A stretch of DNA of 64,000 bases, from contig JBBODD010000001.1 in the NCBI GenBank assembly GCA_038002745.1, positions 3,534,001-3,598,000 on the forward strand, written 5' to 3'. This DNA comes from Bacillus sp. FSL H8-0547. Its GTDB lineage: Bacteria; Bacillota; Bacilli; Bacillales; Bacillaceae. Shown here in pieces: positions 8,229 to 16,515 of the stretch. Below the pieces are notes generated by a model that ran no database searches, was not told where the DNA came from, and saw nothing but the letters and a program-made list of their open reading frames with translations. Numbering within the stretch: position 1 is the stretch's first letter; every line of letters starts with the position of its first letter. The position numbers were made by a program, and so were the translations under genes.

Positions 8229-8811
8229 GCTCTTTCGTACGGTATAATCAACAGCCGGTCCTCAAATGGAATAGGAAAGACGCTCTTTCGTACGTTATAA
8301 TCAGCAGCCGGTTCTCAAATGGAATAGGAAAGACGCTCTTTCGTACGTTATAATCAGCAGCCAGTCCTCAAATGGAATAGGAAAGACGCTCTTTCGTACG
8401 GTATAATCAACGGCCGGTCCTCAAATGGAATAGGAAAGACGCTCTTTCGTAAGTTATAATCAGCAGCCGGTGCTCAAATGGAATAAGAAAGACGCTCTTT
8501 TGTACGGTATAATCAGCGGCCGGTTCTCAAATGGAATAAGAAAGACGCTCTTTTGTACGGTATAATCAGCAGCCGATCCTCAAGTGGAATAAGAAAGACG
8601 CTCTTTCGTAAGGTATAATCAGCAGCCGGTCCTCAAATGGAATAGGAAAGACGCTCTTTCGTACGTTATAATCATCGGCCGGTTCTCAAATGGAATAAGA
8701 AAGACGCTCTTTCGTAAGGTATAATCAGCGGCCGGTTCTCAAATGGAATAAGAAACATGCTCTTCAGTAGGGTATAATGAGCAGCCAATGTTCAGATAGC
8801 TTAAGATACAA
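8229..8811. repeat. Tandem array, 53-bp unit, about 11 copies
   Basis: Units begin GCTCTTTCGTACGG at 8229 and recur exactly every 53 bp up to 8759; the last copy is degenerate. Every unit holds TATAAT and an AAATGGAATA core. GAAAGA and TCTTTC flank each unit junction with a CGC loop, giving a small hairpin. The unit is not a multiple of three and encodes nothing evident. It fills the gap between a strong terminator and ypcP. Confidence 0.93.
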
Positions 8812-8946
8812 GTGTTTCCTGCGGAATAACCTCTGCGCTAATGTTTTGTACCATCCTCTTTTCATGTTTTTCCCTTTCTTCCCACGAACATAATTATGGT
8901 ATGATAGAGACAGCGTATTTTTTAGGAATAGGAGTTTGATCTCTAT

Positions 8947-9846
8947 ATGAATAATAAAAAAGAACATTTGCTGATCGTCGACGGCATGGCTCTCTTATTC
9001 AGAGCATTCTACGCCACAAGCGTTTACGGCAACTTTATGATAAACAGCAAGGGCGTGCCGACAAATGCAGTAAACGGCTTCCTGAAGCATCTGCTCGCAT
9101 CCGTTAAACATTTTCAGCCGACGCATGTCATCTGCTGCTGGGATATGGGCAGCAAAACATACAGATCAGAGCTATTTGATCACTATAAAGCCAACCGTCC
9201 GGAAGCTCCTGTTGAAATGCTTCCGCAATTTGACCTTGCAAAAAAGGCTGCAGAAGCTTTTAACATTCCGAATGTCGGTCTTGCCGGGTATGAAGCGGAT
9301 GACTGCATCGGGACCATTGCAAAGCTTTATTCTGCTGAAATGAATATATCCATTCTGACTGGCGACCGTGATCTTCTTCAGCTGCTTGATGAAAATATAC
9401 AGGTCGTTCTAATGCAGAAAGGAATTGGCCAATATAAAGTGTATACGCCGGATTTCTTTACAGAAGAAACAGGCATACTTCCAGCTCATCTTGTGGATGT
9501 AAAAGGACTGATGGGCGACAGCAGCGATAACTATCCCGGAGTTAAAGGCATCGGAGAGAAAACGGCCTACAAGCTGATTGCCAAATACAAGTCAATTGAT
9601 GTTCTGCTTGAGCGGCTTGAAGAGCTGACGAACGCACAGCGATCAAAAATTGAGCAGGATTTGGACATGCTGCATCTCTCAAGACGGCTTGCAGAAATAG
9701 CGTGCGATGTACCTGTTGAATGCAGCCTTGAAGAAGCTTTATTTGATGCAGAGCACAGCCGTGCTGCACGTTTAATTGAAGAAATGGAGCTTAGAGGACT
9801 GCATGGCTTTTTATCAGATGCATTGAATTCCAGAGAGGCAATGTGA
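8947..9846 (+). CDS. ypcP: 5'-3' exonuclease YpcP (Pol I 5'-nuclease-like)
   Basis: 299 residues homologous to the N-terminal 5'-nuclease domain of DNA polymerase I, without a polymerase part. Acidic metal-binding positions are visible in LLIVDGMALLFRAFYA (residues 8-23), YEADDCIG, TGDRDLLQLL and GDSSDNYPGVKGIGEKTA, the last being the helix-hairpin-helix. In B. subtilis YpcP shares Okazaki-fragment RNA primer removal and is important when Pol I 5'-nuclease is absent. ATG 8947 has GGAG about 12 nt upstream, longer than usual. A TATGAT -10 element is near 8899. Confidence 0.93.
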   Translation: MNNKKEHLLIVDGMALLFRAFYATSVYGNFMINSKGVPTNAVNGFLKHLLASVKHFQPTHVICCWDMGSKTYRSELFDHYKANRPEAPVEMLPQFDLAKKAAEAFNIPNVGLAGYEADDCIGTIAKLYSAEMNISILTGDRDLLQLLDENIQVVLMQKGIGQYKVYTPDFFTEETGILPAHLVDVKGLMGDSSDNYPGVKGIGEKTAYKLIAKYKSIDVLLERLEELTNAQRSKIEQDLDMLHLSRRLAEIACDVPVECSLEEALFDAEHSRAARLIEEMELRGLHGFLSDALNSREAM

Positions 9847-9946
9847 CCTCTCTTCTCTTTTACATAACCGGCCCCAAAACGGGAGCAAGCCCTTTGCTTT
9901 TGAACCCGTTTCCTTTATGATCCGAAGAAGATTGGAGTGACAAATC

Positions 9947-10603
9947 ATGAAGAAAGCAATGATTGTCGGGGCAAGCGGCCTCATCGGCACGGAGCTGCTC
10001 GAGCTGCTGCTCTCATCAAAGCATTATTCAGAAGTGAAGACGGTTACAAGGAAAGCATTGGACCGCAAACATGATAAGCATAAGAACATTGTTGTTGACT
10101 TTGATCATCTTTCAGCCAGCAAACGTGAATTTAAGGTGGATGACCTCTTCTTATGTCTTGGCACAACCATGAAAAAAGCAAAATCAAAAGAAGCTTTCTA
10201 TAAAGTTGATTTCGAATATTCAGTGGAGGCGGCAAAGCTTGCAAAACAGCAGGGAGTGAAACGGGTTCTGGCTGTCTCTGCAATAGGTGCTGACAGAGAT
10301 TCGCTCTTTTACTATAACCGCGTAAAAGGACAAATGGAGGATGCACTCAGAAACCTCGGCCTCCCGTCAGTTATTCTGTTCAGGCCGTCCCTTCTGCTTG
10401 GAGACAGACAGGAATTCCGGATGGGGGAAAAACTGGGTGAGTGGCTTTTTAAACTTTTCGGTTTTGTCTTTATAGGCAAACTAAAATCGATGAAGCCTAT
10501 ACATGCGAAAACGGTTGCAAAAGCTATGCTGAAAGAAGCACAGAATAAAGATCCTCTGGTTATCACATTTCAATCTGATGAAATTAAGGATATTGGCTAT
10601 TAG
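9947..10603 (+). CDS. NAD(P)-binding Rossmann-fold oxidoreductase (HTATIP2-like)
   Basis: 218 residues, atypical short-chain dehydrogenase. GASGLIG (residues 8-14) is the nucleotide-binding loop, LGTTMKKAKS and VSAIGAD mark the core, and YNRVKG near residue 126 supplies a Tyr-x3-Lys pair. FRPSLLLG is typical of the NAD-dependent epimerase-like family that includes HTATIP2. Substrate unknown. GATTGGAGTGAC upstream is the ribosome site. It is followed after 22 nt by a small gene, probably the same transcript. Confidence 0.82.
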   Translation: MKKAMIVGASGLIGTELLELLLSSKHYSEVKTVTRKALDRKHDKHKNIVVDFDHLSASKREFKVDDLFLCLGTTMKKAKSKEAFYKVDFEYSVEAAKLAKQQGVKRVLAVSAIGADRDSLFYYNRVKGQMEDALRNLGLPSVILFRPSLLLGDRQEFRMGEKLGEWLFKLFGFVFIGKLKSMKPIHAKTVAKAMLKEAQNKDPLVITFQSDEIKDIGY

Positions 10604-10625
10604 AACATGCTAAGGCGGGGTATGC

Positions 10626-10904
10626 TTGCTACATACGATACAATCAGTGACAGATTATTTGCAGCATTTACAGGATAAGGGGTTTCACTTTAAAGAAGAT
10701 GCCCTCGGATTTATCGAATTCGGAAAGCACTATACAGGCGCAGAAGATAAGCTGGTCATAGCTGCAATCGAGCTGACATTAAAAGCGCAAAAAGAATTTG
10801 ACGGCGCCTTTTTCGTCTCTCTTCTTGAAAGACTGACAAAAGAAAAGGCAAGAAACCGCAGCCAGGCGATGCGGGTAGCAAGGGAACTGAACATTTTAAA
10901 CTGA
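10626..10904 (+). CDS. Conserved small helical protein
   Basis: 92 residues, alternating helices with LQDKGFHFKEDALGFIEFG and VSLLERLTKEKARNRSQAM; possibly the DUF6123 family, which I cannot confirm. TTG start with AAGGCGGGG six bases upstream. Soluble, no catalytic motif. It ends at a strong bidirectional terminator shared with the convergent EamA gene. Confidence 0.68.
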   Translation: MLHTIQSVTDYLQHLQDKGFHFKEDALGFIEFGKHYTGAEDKLVIAAIELTLKAQKEFDGAFFVSLLERLTKEKARNRSQAMRVARELNILN

Positions 10905-10932
10905 AAAATCCCGGAGATCTCCGGGATTTTTT
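10905..10932. terminator. Bidirectional terminator
   Basis: AAATCCCGGAGATCTCCGGG is part of a perfect palindrome flanked by A and T runs, placed between convergent genes. Confidence 0.9.
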
Positions 10933-11828
10933 CAATGGGAAGCAATCGATTCTTTTTTTCGCGCAGGCTTCCATTCTGCCATCAGCATCGCAGAAAGAAT
11001 GAGCACACAGCCGAAGATACCGGCTGAAGAGAGGCGCTCACCTGCGAAGAAATAGGCAGTAAGCGCTGCAAATACAGGCTCTGATGCGTATATGAGGGCA
11101 ACTCTGGATGCTGTCGTATACTGCTGAAGCTTTGTCTGAACAAAAAAAGCAAAAGCTGTTGCAAAAAAGGCTGTAATGAACAGGGCTAAAAGCACGTCCG
11201 CAGTCAGCATTTTTCCCGCATCCGGAACACTTTCAAAAAGGCCGGACGCTGAAAAACTCAGAACAGAAACAGTAAACAATTGGACGATGGTCAAAAGCCA
11301 GGCATCGTGCTGACCAGAGAACTTTCCCGTAAACAGAATATGCAGAGCAAAAGCAAGGGCGCAGCAGAAAACGAGCAAATCACCCTGGTTGAACGATGAA
11401 AAGCCGCTGAATGTCAGAAAATACAGACCTGCTGTGCCAACCGCCGCTGCGGCATAAACCGTTTTCCTTGCCGTTTCCTTAAGAATCCAGATGGAAAGCA
11501 GGGGAACAATCATTACGCTCAGACCCGTGATAAATCCTGCTTTAGAAGAAGTCGTATACAAAAGGCCGACTGTCTGGAAAGCGTAGCCGAGAAAGAGTAA
11601 CACTCCCAATGTGACACCGGCGGCAACTGAACGTTTCGAAGGGACCAGACGCGTCATTTTCCTGCCAATTAGAGCAACAAGCACGGCAGCAAGGAAAAAC
11701 CGGACGCCGTTAAAAAAATGAGGGGGCATAAACTGAATCGCTTTTTGAACAATGACAAAAGTAGACCCCCATATGCATGCCACAAGAAGCAGGCTGATGT
11801 CGGCTGTGAGAGATGATTTAAGCTTCAT
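10932..11828 (-). CDS. EamA/DMT-family transporter
   Basis: 298 residues with ten predicted membrane spans arranged as two EamA repeats, starting LLVACIWGSTFVIVQKAI, a typical DMT-family opening. Such proteins export metabolites or amino acids; no substrate can be deduced. Its ATG overlaps the stop of the upstream RNase H-like gene by 4 nt, so the pair is translationally coupled. The C-terminus is Lys-rich and cytoplasmic. Confidence 0.88.
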   Translation of the reverse strand: MKLKSSLTADISLLLVACIWGSTFVIVQKAIQFMPPHFFNGVRFFLAAVLVALIGRKMTRLVPSKRSVAAGVTLGVLLFLGYAFQTVGLLYTTSSKAGFITGLSVMIVPLLSIWILKETARKTVYAAAAVGTAGLYFLTFSGFSSFNQGDLLVFCCALAFALHILFTGKFSGQHDAWLLTIVQLFTVSVLSFSASGLFESVPDAGKMLTADVLLALFITAFFATAFAFFVQTKLQQYTTASRVALIYASEPVFAALTAYFFAGERLSSAGIFGCVLILSAMLMAEWKPARKKESIASH

Positions 11829-12226
11829 CCGTCATCGCTTCCGTTCATCCGGATCGCTTTTCTCGCCAGCTCATCAGCAACCGTGTTCTGCTTACTTGGA
11901 ATCCATTTAATGAAAAAGAGATCAAATCCTTTTTTTAGCTCTAGAACTCTCTCAAGCAGCGGAACAAAAGAAGGATTCTTCACATACTCTTTTTCTACAG
12001 CCCGCTCAACAAGCTGGGAGTCAGTTCTTACGGAAATGATGGAAAAACCTTTCTCCAGGCAAATTTCAAGGCTTTTTATCAATGCATGATACTCAGCTTC
12101 ATGATTTGTCATTTTTCCAAGAGGCACTGCAAACTGCTCGCCCTTGCCATGTCCTTTTATGAAGATCCCAGCTCCGGAAGGGCCCGGGTCTCCGGCACTG
12201 GCACCATCCACATAAACTTCAATCAT
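11825..12226 (-). CDS. ypdQ: RNase HI-like protein YpdQ
   Basis: 133-residue RNase H fold. The acidic set expected for catalysis is present: D7 (VYVDGAS), E45 (HEAEYHAL), D69 (RTDSQL) and D118 (TVADELARKA). The basic protrusion of E. coli RNase HI is missing, as in B. subtilis YpdQ, whose RNase HI activity is doubtful. AGGAAGAA precedes ATG. It lies in a leftward group ypdP-ypdQ-EamA, near a second RNase H-like gene (ypeP) on the other strand. Confidence 0.85.
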   Translation of the reverse strand: MIEVYVDGASAGDPGPSGAGIFIKGHGKGEQFAVPLGKMTNHEAEYHALIKSLEICLEKGFSIISVRTDSQLVERAVEKEYVKNPSFVPLLERVLELKKGFDLFFIKWIPSKQNTVADELARKAIRMNGSDDG

Positions 12227-12238
12227 TTCTTCCTCTCC

Positions 12239-12916
12239 TCATTCAGCAGGTTTTATTCTTTTGGCCAGATAAGCAAATGGTGTATCAATAATAGCAACGA
12301 CAAATTTAATCAGATAAGTCGTAATAAAAATCTGAATCCAGATATCAAACGGATAGACGCCCAAAAAGGCGATTGACGTGAAGATGAGGGTGTCCAGAAG
12401 CTGGCTGATCATTGTGCTCCCATTGTTTCTGATCCACAGCAGCCTGTCAGATGGAAACTTTCGTCTGAGCCATGAGTAGATCGCCACATCTGCATACTGG
12501 CTGATAATAAAGGCTGCAAGGCTGCCGATGGCAATACGGGGAATCATATCAAAAATCGTCTTTAATGCCCCTTGTGCAATGTCCGTTTCATCAGGCTGGA
12601 ACATGAGTACACCCTGCATAATAACAGTAAGGGAAATTAATGTTGCAAAACCCAGCCAGACGGCTTTTTTTGCTTCTTTTTCACCGTATTTTTCATTGAT
12701 GATATCTGTTACTAAAAAGGCAGTACCATACATGATATTCCCCATCGTAGCCGTTAATCCGAAGATCTCGATCGTTTTGACTACCTGAAGGTTGGCTGCA
12801 ACGGTCGAAAAACCGATCCAGACAAATAATCCGCTTTTGCCGAAAAGTTTATAAAATAGCAGAACAATGATAAAATTAATGAATGCAAATCCGATCCACA
12901 GTAATTCGTTTGGCAT
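12239..12916 (-). CDS. ypdP: Queuosine precursor transporter (VUT/DUF165), YpdP
   Basis: 225 residues with about six to seven membrane spans, belonging to the YhhQ/DUF165 family that takes up 7-cyano-7-deazaguanine-type queuosine precursors. Family landmarks are GTAFLVTDIINEKYGEKEA and the charged SWLRRKFPSDRLLWIRNNGS loop followed by SQLLDTLIFT. CAAGGAGATTTTAT precedes the ATG. It heads the leftward operon ypdP-ypdQ-EamA; the upstream gap holds a dispersed repeat. Confidence 0.9.
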   Translation of the reverse strand: MPNELLWIGFAFINFIIVLLFYKLFGKSGLFVWIGFSTVAANLQVVKTIEIFGLTATMGNIMYGTAFLVTDIINEKYGEKEAKKAVWLGFATLISLTVIMQGVLMFQPDETDIAQGALKTIFDMIPRIAIGSLAAFIISQYADVAIYSWLRRKFPSDRLLWIRNNGSTMISQLLDTLIFTSIAFLGVYPFDIWIQIFITTYLIKFVVAIIDTPFAYLAKRIKPAE

Positions 12917-12982
12917 ATAAAATCTCCTTGCTGATATAATTTAGGAAGGTTTTTTTTGGCTGTTTAGAAAATTATTACTGCG

Positions 12983-13098
12983 TCCAGCTCCAGCGCCTAA
13001 ATCCTCTGTCAGAACAAATCCGTCAAAAAAGTCAAACCCGGACTTTTCCGCCGGATTCTTATCTGCCTATCTGATCTGACCAAGGCGCTTCCGCTTTT
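12983..13098 (-). repeat. Dispersed hairpin element, copy 2
   Basis: Inverse orientation to copy 1. It sits between the divergent ypdP and ypeP genes, so it lies in or beside both promoter regions. Core segments such as CCTCTGTCAGAACAAATCCG are shared with copies 3 and 1. Confidence 0.85.
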
Positions 13099-13194
13099 GT
13101 ATTAAGCCGAATATGATTATAGCATATTGAATACAATTGCCGGTACAAGCAAGACTACTTATAACAAGGAACCATGAAGTCAGGAGTGAAAATG

Positions 13195-13860
13195 GTGAAA
13201 TATCACATTCAATGGATGTATAAAACCCCGAAAAAGCAGAGCGTCCTGTTCAGCTCGGATGAAACGGATCTTGAGACTGCCATCAGCATAGGAGAAGATG
13301 CCGAAAAAACAGGGAGAGCCCAGACACTTGAATTTATTGATTCCAGAGGCACTTCATGGACACTCAAAGAACTTAAGAAACTTAAACTCGAAGTTGTGCA
13401 TGAGCCAACTGATGTAGAAGCTTTTTTTGACGGAAATTATAATAAGCTGTCAAAAGAAGCGGGACTCGGCGCCGTGATTTACTATACAATAAACGGAAAA
13501 CGATCAAGAATGAGATACAGCGAAAAAGCGGAAGCTCTTTCTAACAATGAAGCAGAATACATGGCCTTTTACTTCCTGGTCCAAAAGCTTGAAGAGCTTG
13601 GCGTGCAGCATCAGGACGTCACATTTAAAGGAGACTCCCAGGTCGTTCTCAATCAGCTTTCAGGAGAGTGGCCCTGCTATGAAGAAGCATACTCCCGCTG
13701 GCTTGATAAAATAGAAAAAGCACTCAAAAAGAGAAATATACGCCCAATCTGCGTTCCGGTCGCCAGAAAAGACAATGCCGAGGCAGACAAACTTGCAGGA
13801 CAGGGGCTGGGCGGCATAAAGGTTGCAAGTGAATGGACGGCTGGTGATCAAGATGAATGA
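13195..13860 (+). CDS. ypeP: RNase H-like protein YpeP
   Basis: About 221 residues: an N-terminal viroplasmin-like region (KYHIQWMYKTPKKQS) and a C-terminal RNase H domain with the acidic residues in EAFFDGNYN, NNEAEYMAF, KGDSQVVLNQ and DNAEADKLA. B. subtilis YpeP has the same make-up and uncertain activity. AGGAGTGA at 13182-13189 best fits GTG 13195; ATG 13192 or 13174 are alternatives. It overlaps ypeQ by 8 nt. Confidence 0.85.
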   Translation: MKYHIQWMYKTPKKQSVLFSSDETDLETAISIGEDAEKTGRAQTLEFIDSRGTSWTLKELKKLKLEVVHEPTDVEAFFDGNYNKLSKEAGLGAVIYYTINGKRSRMRYSEKAEALSNNEAEYMAFYFLVQKLEELGVQHQDVTFKGDSQVVLNQLSGEWPCYEEAYSRWLDKIEKALKKRNIRPICVPVARKDNAEADKLAGQGLGGIKVASEWTAGDQDE

Positions 13861-14038
13861 GAGAGACAAAAAACAAATCGTCCATGATATAGATGAGCTG
13901 AATGATACATACTGCTCAGACTGTCTTCTCAAAAAGCTCTTCAGAAAAGAACGCGGGAAAAAAGCGGCCCATGCATTTTGCATCGGAGAATGCACAGTAG
14001 GGCAAAAGATGAAGGAGTACGGCAAAAAACTTGTATAG
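13853..14038 (+). CDS. ypeQ: Zinc-finger-like small protein YpeQ
   Basis: 61 residues with YCSDC and FCIGEC, four cysteines able to bind zinc, set among basic helices. Length and position after ypeP match B. subtilis YpeQ. Overlaps the end of ypeP by 8 nt, with GGTGATCAAG as ribosome site inside it. Possibly acts with the RNase H-like protein on nucleic acids; that is inference from coupling. Confidence 0.8.
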   Translation: MNERDKKQIVHDIDELNDTYCSDCLLKKLFRKERGKKAAHAFCIGECTVGQKMKEYGKKLV

Positions 14039-14048
14039 AAAAACAGAG

Positions 14049-14078
14049 AAAAATCCGCTGAATTCAGCGGATTTTTTT
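14049..14078. terminator. Bidirectional terminator
   Basis: AAATCCGCTGAATTCAGCGG begins a perfect palindrome with A and T flanks, between convergent ypeQ and ypzA. Confidence 0.88.
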
Positions 14079-14343
14079 ATTTTTTCGCTTCATTGAGCTG
14101 ATGCTCGCATTGCAGCAAAAGCTCTTGCTGATTGCTTAAAAACGGCTGATCAACGCCTGTCTCTCCGGCTGTCTGGTAAATGGCTTTTGCATCCTGCAAA
14201 GCTTTTTCTGCGTTCTGGATAGCTTCCGGATCCATGCTCATCGTTGCAGAGCCCGTCATTTTCTGTGCAGCAGCAACTGCCATTTCAAGCTGCTTTAAGT
14301 TGTTGAAACCGCTGATAAGACCTGTGTGATTAATTTGATCCAA
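14077..14343 (-). CDS. ypzA: DUF2564 protein YpzA
   Basis: 88 helical residues (AVAAAQKMTGSATMSMDPE, QNAEKALQDAK, LSNQQELLLQCEHQL) matching the DUF2564 family represented by B. subtilis YpzA, which occupies the same place. TTG start with GGAGGTGAGGAC just upstream. No membrane segment; function unknown, possibly sporulation related. Confidence 0.8.
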   Translation of the reverse strand: MDQINHTGLISGFNNLKQLEMAVAAAQKMTGSATMSMDPEAIQNAEKALQDAKAIYQTAGETGVDQPFLSNQQELLLQCEHQLNEAKK

Positions 14344-14534
14344 GTCCTCACCTCCACATCTTTATCGTTCGACAACCTTCTTAAAATATACATCGAAAAA
14401 ATAGGACGAAAGAAACTGGAAGAAATTTCTCTAAAATAAAAATTCGTTAAAAAGAAGGAATTTGTTCTTTATTGAAGAATAACTGTAGATTAGGATGAAC
14501 CTTTTTGACTATGCCGCAGGGGAGGGTGACAGCA

Positions 14535-14741
14535 ATGAAGACAACAATCAAAATCAATGATGATATAAAGCAGGCTTTTTACGAAATATATGGCGATTTA
14601 GATATGCTTTTGTTCATGGCAAAAAACGGCAGCGTGTTTAATCAGTTTGAGGTAAAAAGAATCGAAGGGAAGCTGAAGCAAAACTTAAAGGCTGTGGAAT
14701 TTTTAATTGTCAGCCAGGATTTAACGAAAGAAAGAGGCTGA
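14535..14741 (+). CDS. Small protein at the degR position
   Basis: 68 residues, two amphipathic helices with a charged surface (KINDDIKQAFYEIYGDLDML, VKRIEGKLKQNLKAVEFL). GGGGAGGGTGA precedes ATG 14535; an earlier ATG at 14505 lacks a site. In B. subtilis the gene between ypzA and cspD is degR, but I see no convincing sequence similarity, so only position is shared. The stop codon lies inside the terminator stem. Confidence 0.65.
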   Translation: MKTTIKINDDIKQAFYEIYGDLDMLLFMAKNGSVFNQFEVKRIEGKLKQNLKAVEFLIVSQDLTKERG

Positions 14742-14763
14742 GATATCTCAGCCTCTTTCTTGC
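14729..14763. terminator. Bidirectional terminator
   Basis: AAGAGGCTGAGATATCTCAG begins a perfect palindrome of about 15 bp per arm, followed by TTTCTT, between the small gene and cspD. Confidence 0.82.
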
Positions 14764-14798
14764 ATTCGTATATGATCAATTATAATGTACGTTTGTAA

Positions 14799-14999
14799 TT
14801 ATAGTTTCACTACGTTAGCAGCTTGTGGTCCACGGTTGCCTTCAACGATTTCGAAAGAAACTTCCTGTCCTTCTTCAAGAGACTTGTAGCCGTCTCCCTC
14901 GATAGCTGAGAAATGTACAAATACATCGTCTCCGCCTTCAACTTCGATAAAACCGAAACCTTTTTCGTTGTTGAACCATTTAACTTTACCGTTTTGCAT
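14799..14999 (-). CDS. cspD: Cold shock protein CspD
   Basis: 66-residue single cold-shock domain. RNP1 is KGFGFIEV (residues 13-20) and RNP2 is VFVHF (26-30), with aromatic residues for single-stranded nucleic acid binding. It acts as an RNA chaperone. AGGAGGATAAAGTAC is the ribosome site. The 5' leader is about 125 nt, as usual for csp genes. Position beside ypzA matches B. subtilis cspD. Confidence 0.95.
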   Translation of the reverse strand: MQNGKVKWFNNEKGFGFIEVEGGDDVFVHFSAIEGDGYKSLEEGQEVSFEIVEGNRGPQAANVVKL

Positions 15000-15160
15000 A
15001 GTACTTTATCCTCCTAATACTGTAGCACAGGTGTTGCTACCTGGAAATATTTTATCAATCAGCGAATATGTATGCGCAAACAAAGTTTGGAAAAACGATG
15101 TTTCACTAACTATTAGCTAAATGATGCTTTTAATATACACTATTGGAAATTTGTCGTCAA
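15000..15160 (-). promoter_or_regulatory. cspD promoter and long 5' leader
   Basis: On the minus strand TTGACG (15160-15155), 17-nt spacer, TATATT (15137-15132). The resulting leader of about 125 nt contains GTAGCA/TGCTAC, a hairpin just upstream of the ribosome site that could respond to temperature as in other csp leaders. The thermosensing role is inference. Confidence 0.65.
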
Positions 15161-15236
15161 GTTGCCTATAGATTTTTACGGAAATTTCAGATATTTTATT
15201 TATAGGTGGAATAACTTGTAAAGGGATGTGGGAAAC

Positions 15237-15488
15237 GTGTACAAAACAAACATTGGAAACATGCAGGTTATTTTTAAAAAAGACCGAAAAATGAGCGATG
15301 ACCGTTTTCTGCAGGCATGCAGCCAGCTCGAGACGCTTGAATCACTGCTTGACTTCGAGCATGAAAGACTGATTCTCATTAAAGATGCCCTTCAGAACAC
15401 CATCATCGTGGAAAAAAAGAACACGCAAATCTGCACCATTTATCTGCACAGCTACATTACCAATGAAGAAATCATTAAGCTTGCTTAA
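15237..15488 (+). CDS. Conserved small protein, unknown function
   Basis: About 83 residues with mixed alpha/beta character: TNIGNMQVIFKKD, CSQLETLESLLDFEHERLIL and a C-terminal TIYLHSYITNEEI. AAAGGG at 15220-15225 favours GTG 15237; GTG 15228 would be too close. No recognised domain. It is followed 69 nt later by the HPr-like gene. Confidence 0.6.
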   Translation: MYKTNIGNMQVIFKKDRKMSDDRFLQACSQLETLESLLDFEHERLILIKDALQNTIIVEKKNTQICTIYLHSYITNEEIIKLA

Positions 15489-15557
15489 AAAACAGTTCCC
15501 TTTTGGTCAAAAATGATTATAATATTTCTTTGTAGAATGAGGAGAGGGGAAAGAAAG

Positions 15558-15824
15558 ATGCAGCAGAAGAAATTTGAAATTACAAGCGAGTCAGGCATAC
15601 ATGCACGTCCTGCAACATCTCTTGTCAATGCAGTCAACTCTTTTACAGCAGATGTGAACCTGGAAGCGAACGGACGCAAGGTTAACTTAAAATCAATTAT
15701 GGGTGTTATGTCACTCGGCATTGGAAAAGGAACAACCATTACCGTATCAGCCGAAGGCGACGACGAAAAAGAAGCCATCGAAGCAGTAGAGCGTGTCATC
15801 ATTGCAGAACAGCTTGGCGCCTGA
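15558..15824 (+). CDS. HPr-family phosphocarrier, orphan copy
   Basis: 88 residues with full HPr hallmarks: His15 in GIHARPAT, the site phosphorylated by enzyme I, and Ser46 in NLKSIMGVMSLG, the HPr kinase site. Crh proteins lack His15, so this is an HPr rather than Crh. No ptsI or PTS permease gene is nearby, so it is either an additional HPr or a relocated ptsH. GGAGAGGGGAAAG precedes the ATG, and a terminator follows directly. It could serve sugar uptake or catabolite control. Confidence 0.9.
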   Translation: MQQKKFEITSESGIHARPATSLVNAVNSFTADVNLEANGRKVNLKSIMGVMSLGIGKGTTITVSAEGDDEKEAIEAVERVIIAEQLGA

Positions 15825-15829
15825 TCATG

Positions 15830-15857
15830 AAAATCTCCTGGAAACAGGAGATTTTTT
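15830..15857 (+). terminator. Terminator after HPr gene
   Basis: AAAATCTCCTG and CAGGAGATTTT enclose a GAAA loop, with a T run. Confidence 0.88.
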
Positions 15858-15897
15858 TAATGGCAGGAGATACTATACCTGAATGGAGGCGAAATAG

Positions 15898-16080
15898 ATG
15901 AAGGATAAAAAATACCCATCTTACCTTGGAAGTGAAGAACCAACACGCGCCAATGACGGCATCAATGAAGCATTCTATGACAACGGGGACAAAATGCAAG
16001 TCCCGCTCTATATGAACAATGAAACAGCGGCTATTACGATTGACAGAGGGAGAAATGAGCAGGCTGATCCTGAAAAGTAA
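15898..16080 (+). CDS. Small acidic hydrophilic protein
   Basis: 60 residues, polar and likely disordered (KYPSYLGSEEPTRANDGINE, RGRNEQADPEK), no membrane segment. GGAGGCGAAATAG is a good ribosome site. No family recognised; composition resembles minor spore proteins. It is followed by a tandem hairpin array. Confidence 0.6.
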   Translation: MKDKKYPSYLGSEEPTRANDGINEAFYDNGDKMQVPLYMNNETAAITIDRGRNEQADPEK

Positions 16081-16115
16081 AGTTGCATATAAATTAAATT
16101 GGTTTCAGCAAAAGA

Positions 16116-16470
16116 GAGGCGTCGCTCGGGTGAGTGGTGCCTCCAAATGGTTTTAACATGAAGAAAAGTGGCATCACTCCGGTGAGTGACGCCACAAACA
16201 GGTTCCATGCGAGAAGGAAAGTGGCATCACTCCGGTGAGTGACGTCACAAACAGGTTCCATGCGAGAAGGAAAGTGGCATCACTCCAGTGAGTGACGCCA
16301 CAAACAGGCTCCATGCAAGAAGGAAAGTGGCATCACTCCGGTGAGTGACGCCTCAAACAGGTTCCATGCGAGAAGAAAAGTGGCATCACACCGGTGAGTA
16401 GCGCCACAAACAGGTTCCATAAGAGAAGAAAAGTGGCATCACGCCTGTGAAAAGCGCCATAAAATAGAGT
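16116..16470. repeat. Tandem hairpin array, 53-bp unit, 7 copies
   Basis: GTGGCATCACTC recurs at 16168, 16221, 16274, 16327, 16380 and 16433 (exactly 53 bp), with a diverged first copy at 16116. In each unit GTGGCATCACTC pairs with GAGTGACGCCAC around a CGGT loop (12-bp stem, one A-C mismatch). Located between convergent genes. Same family as the array at 58899-59175. Confidence 0.93.
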
Positions 16471-16481
16471 ATGCAGAAAGA

Positions 16482-16507
16482 AAACCAGCTGCCGCGGCAG
16501 CTGGTTT
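16482..16507. terminator. Bidirectional terminator
   Basis: AAACCAGCTGCC and GGCAGCTGGTTT form a perfect stem with CG at the centre, between the array and a leftward gene. Confidence 0.8.
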
Positions 16508-16515
16508 CATCATCC

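Noticed and set aside
8229-8811. Possible CRISPR array (also considered for the other three arrays)
   Set aside because: Units are contiguous 52-53 bp with no variable spacers, and no cas genes are present.
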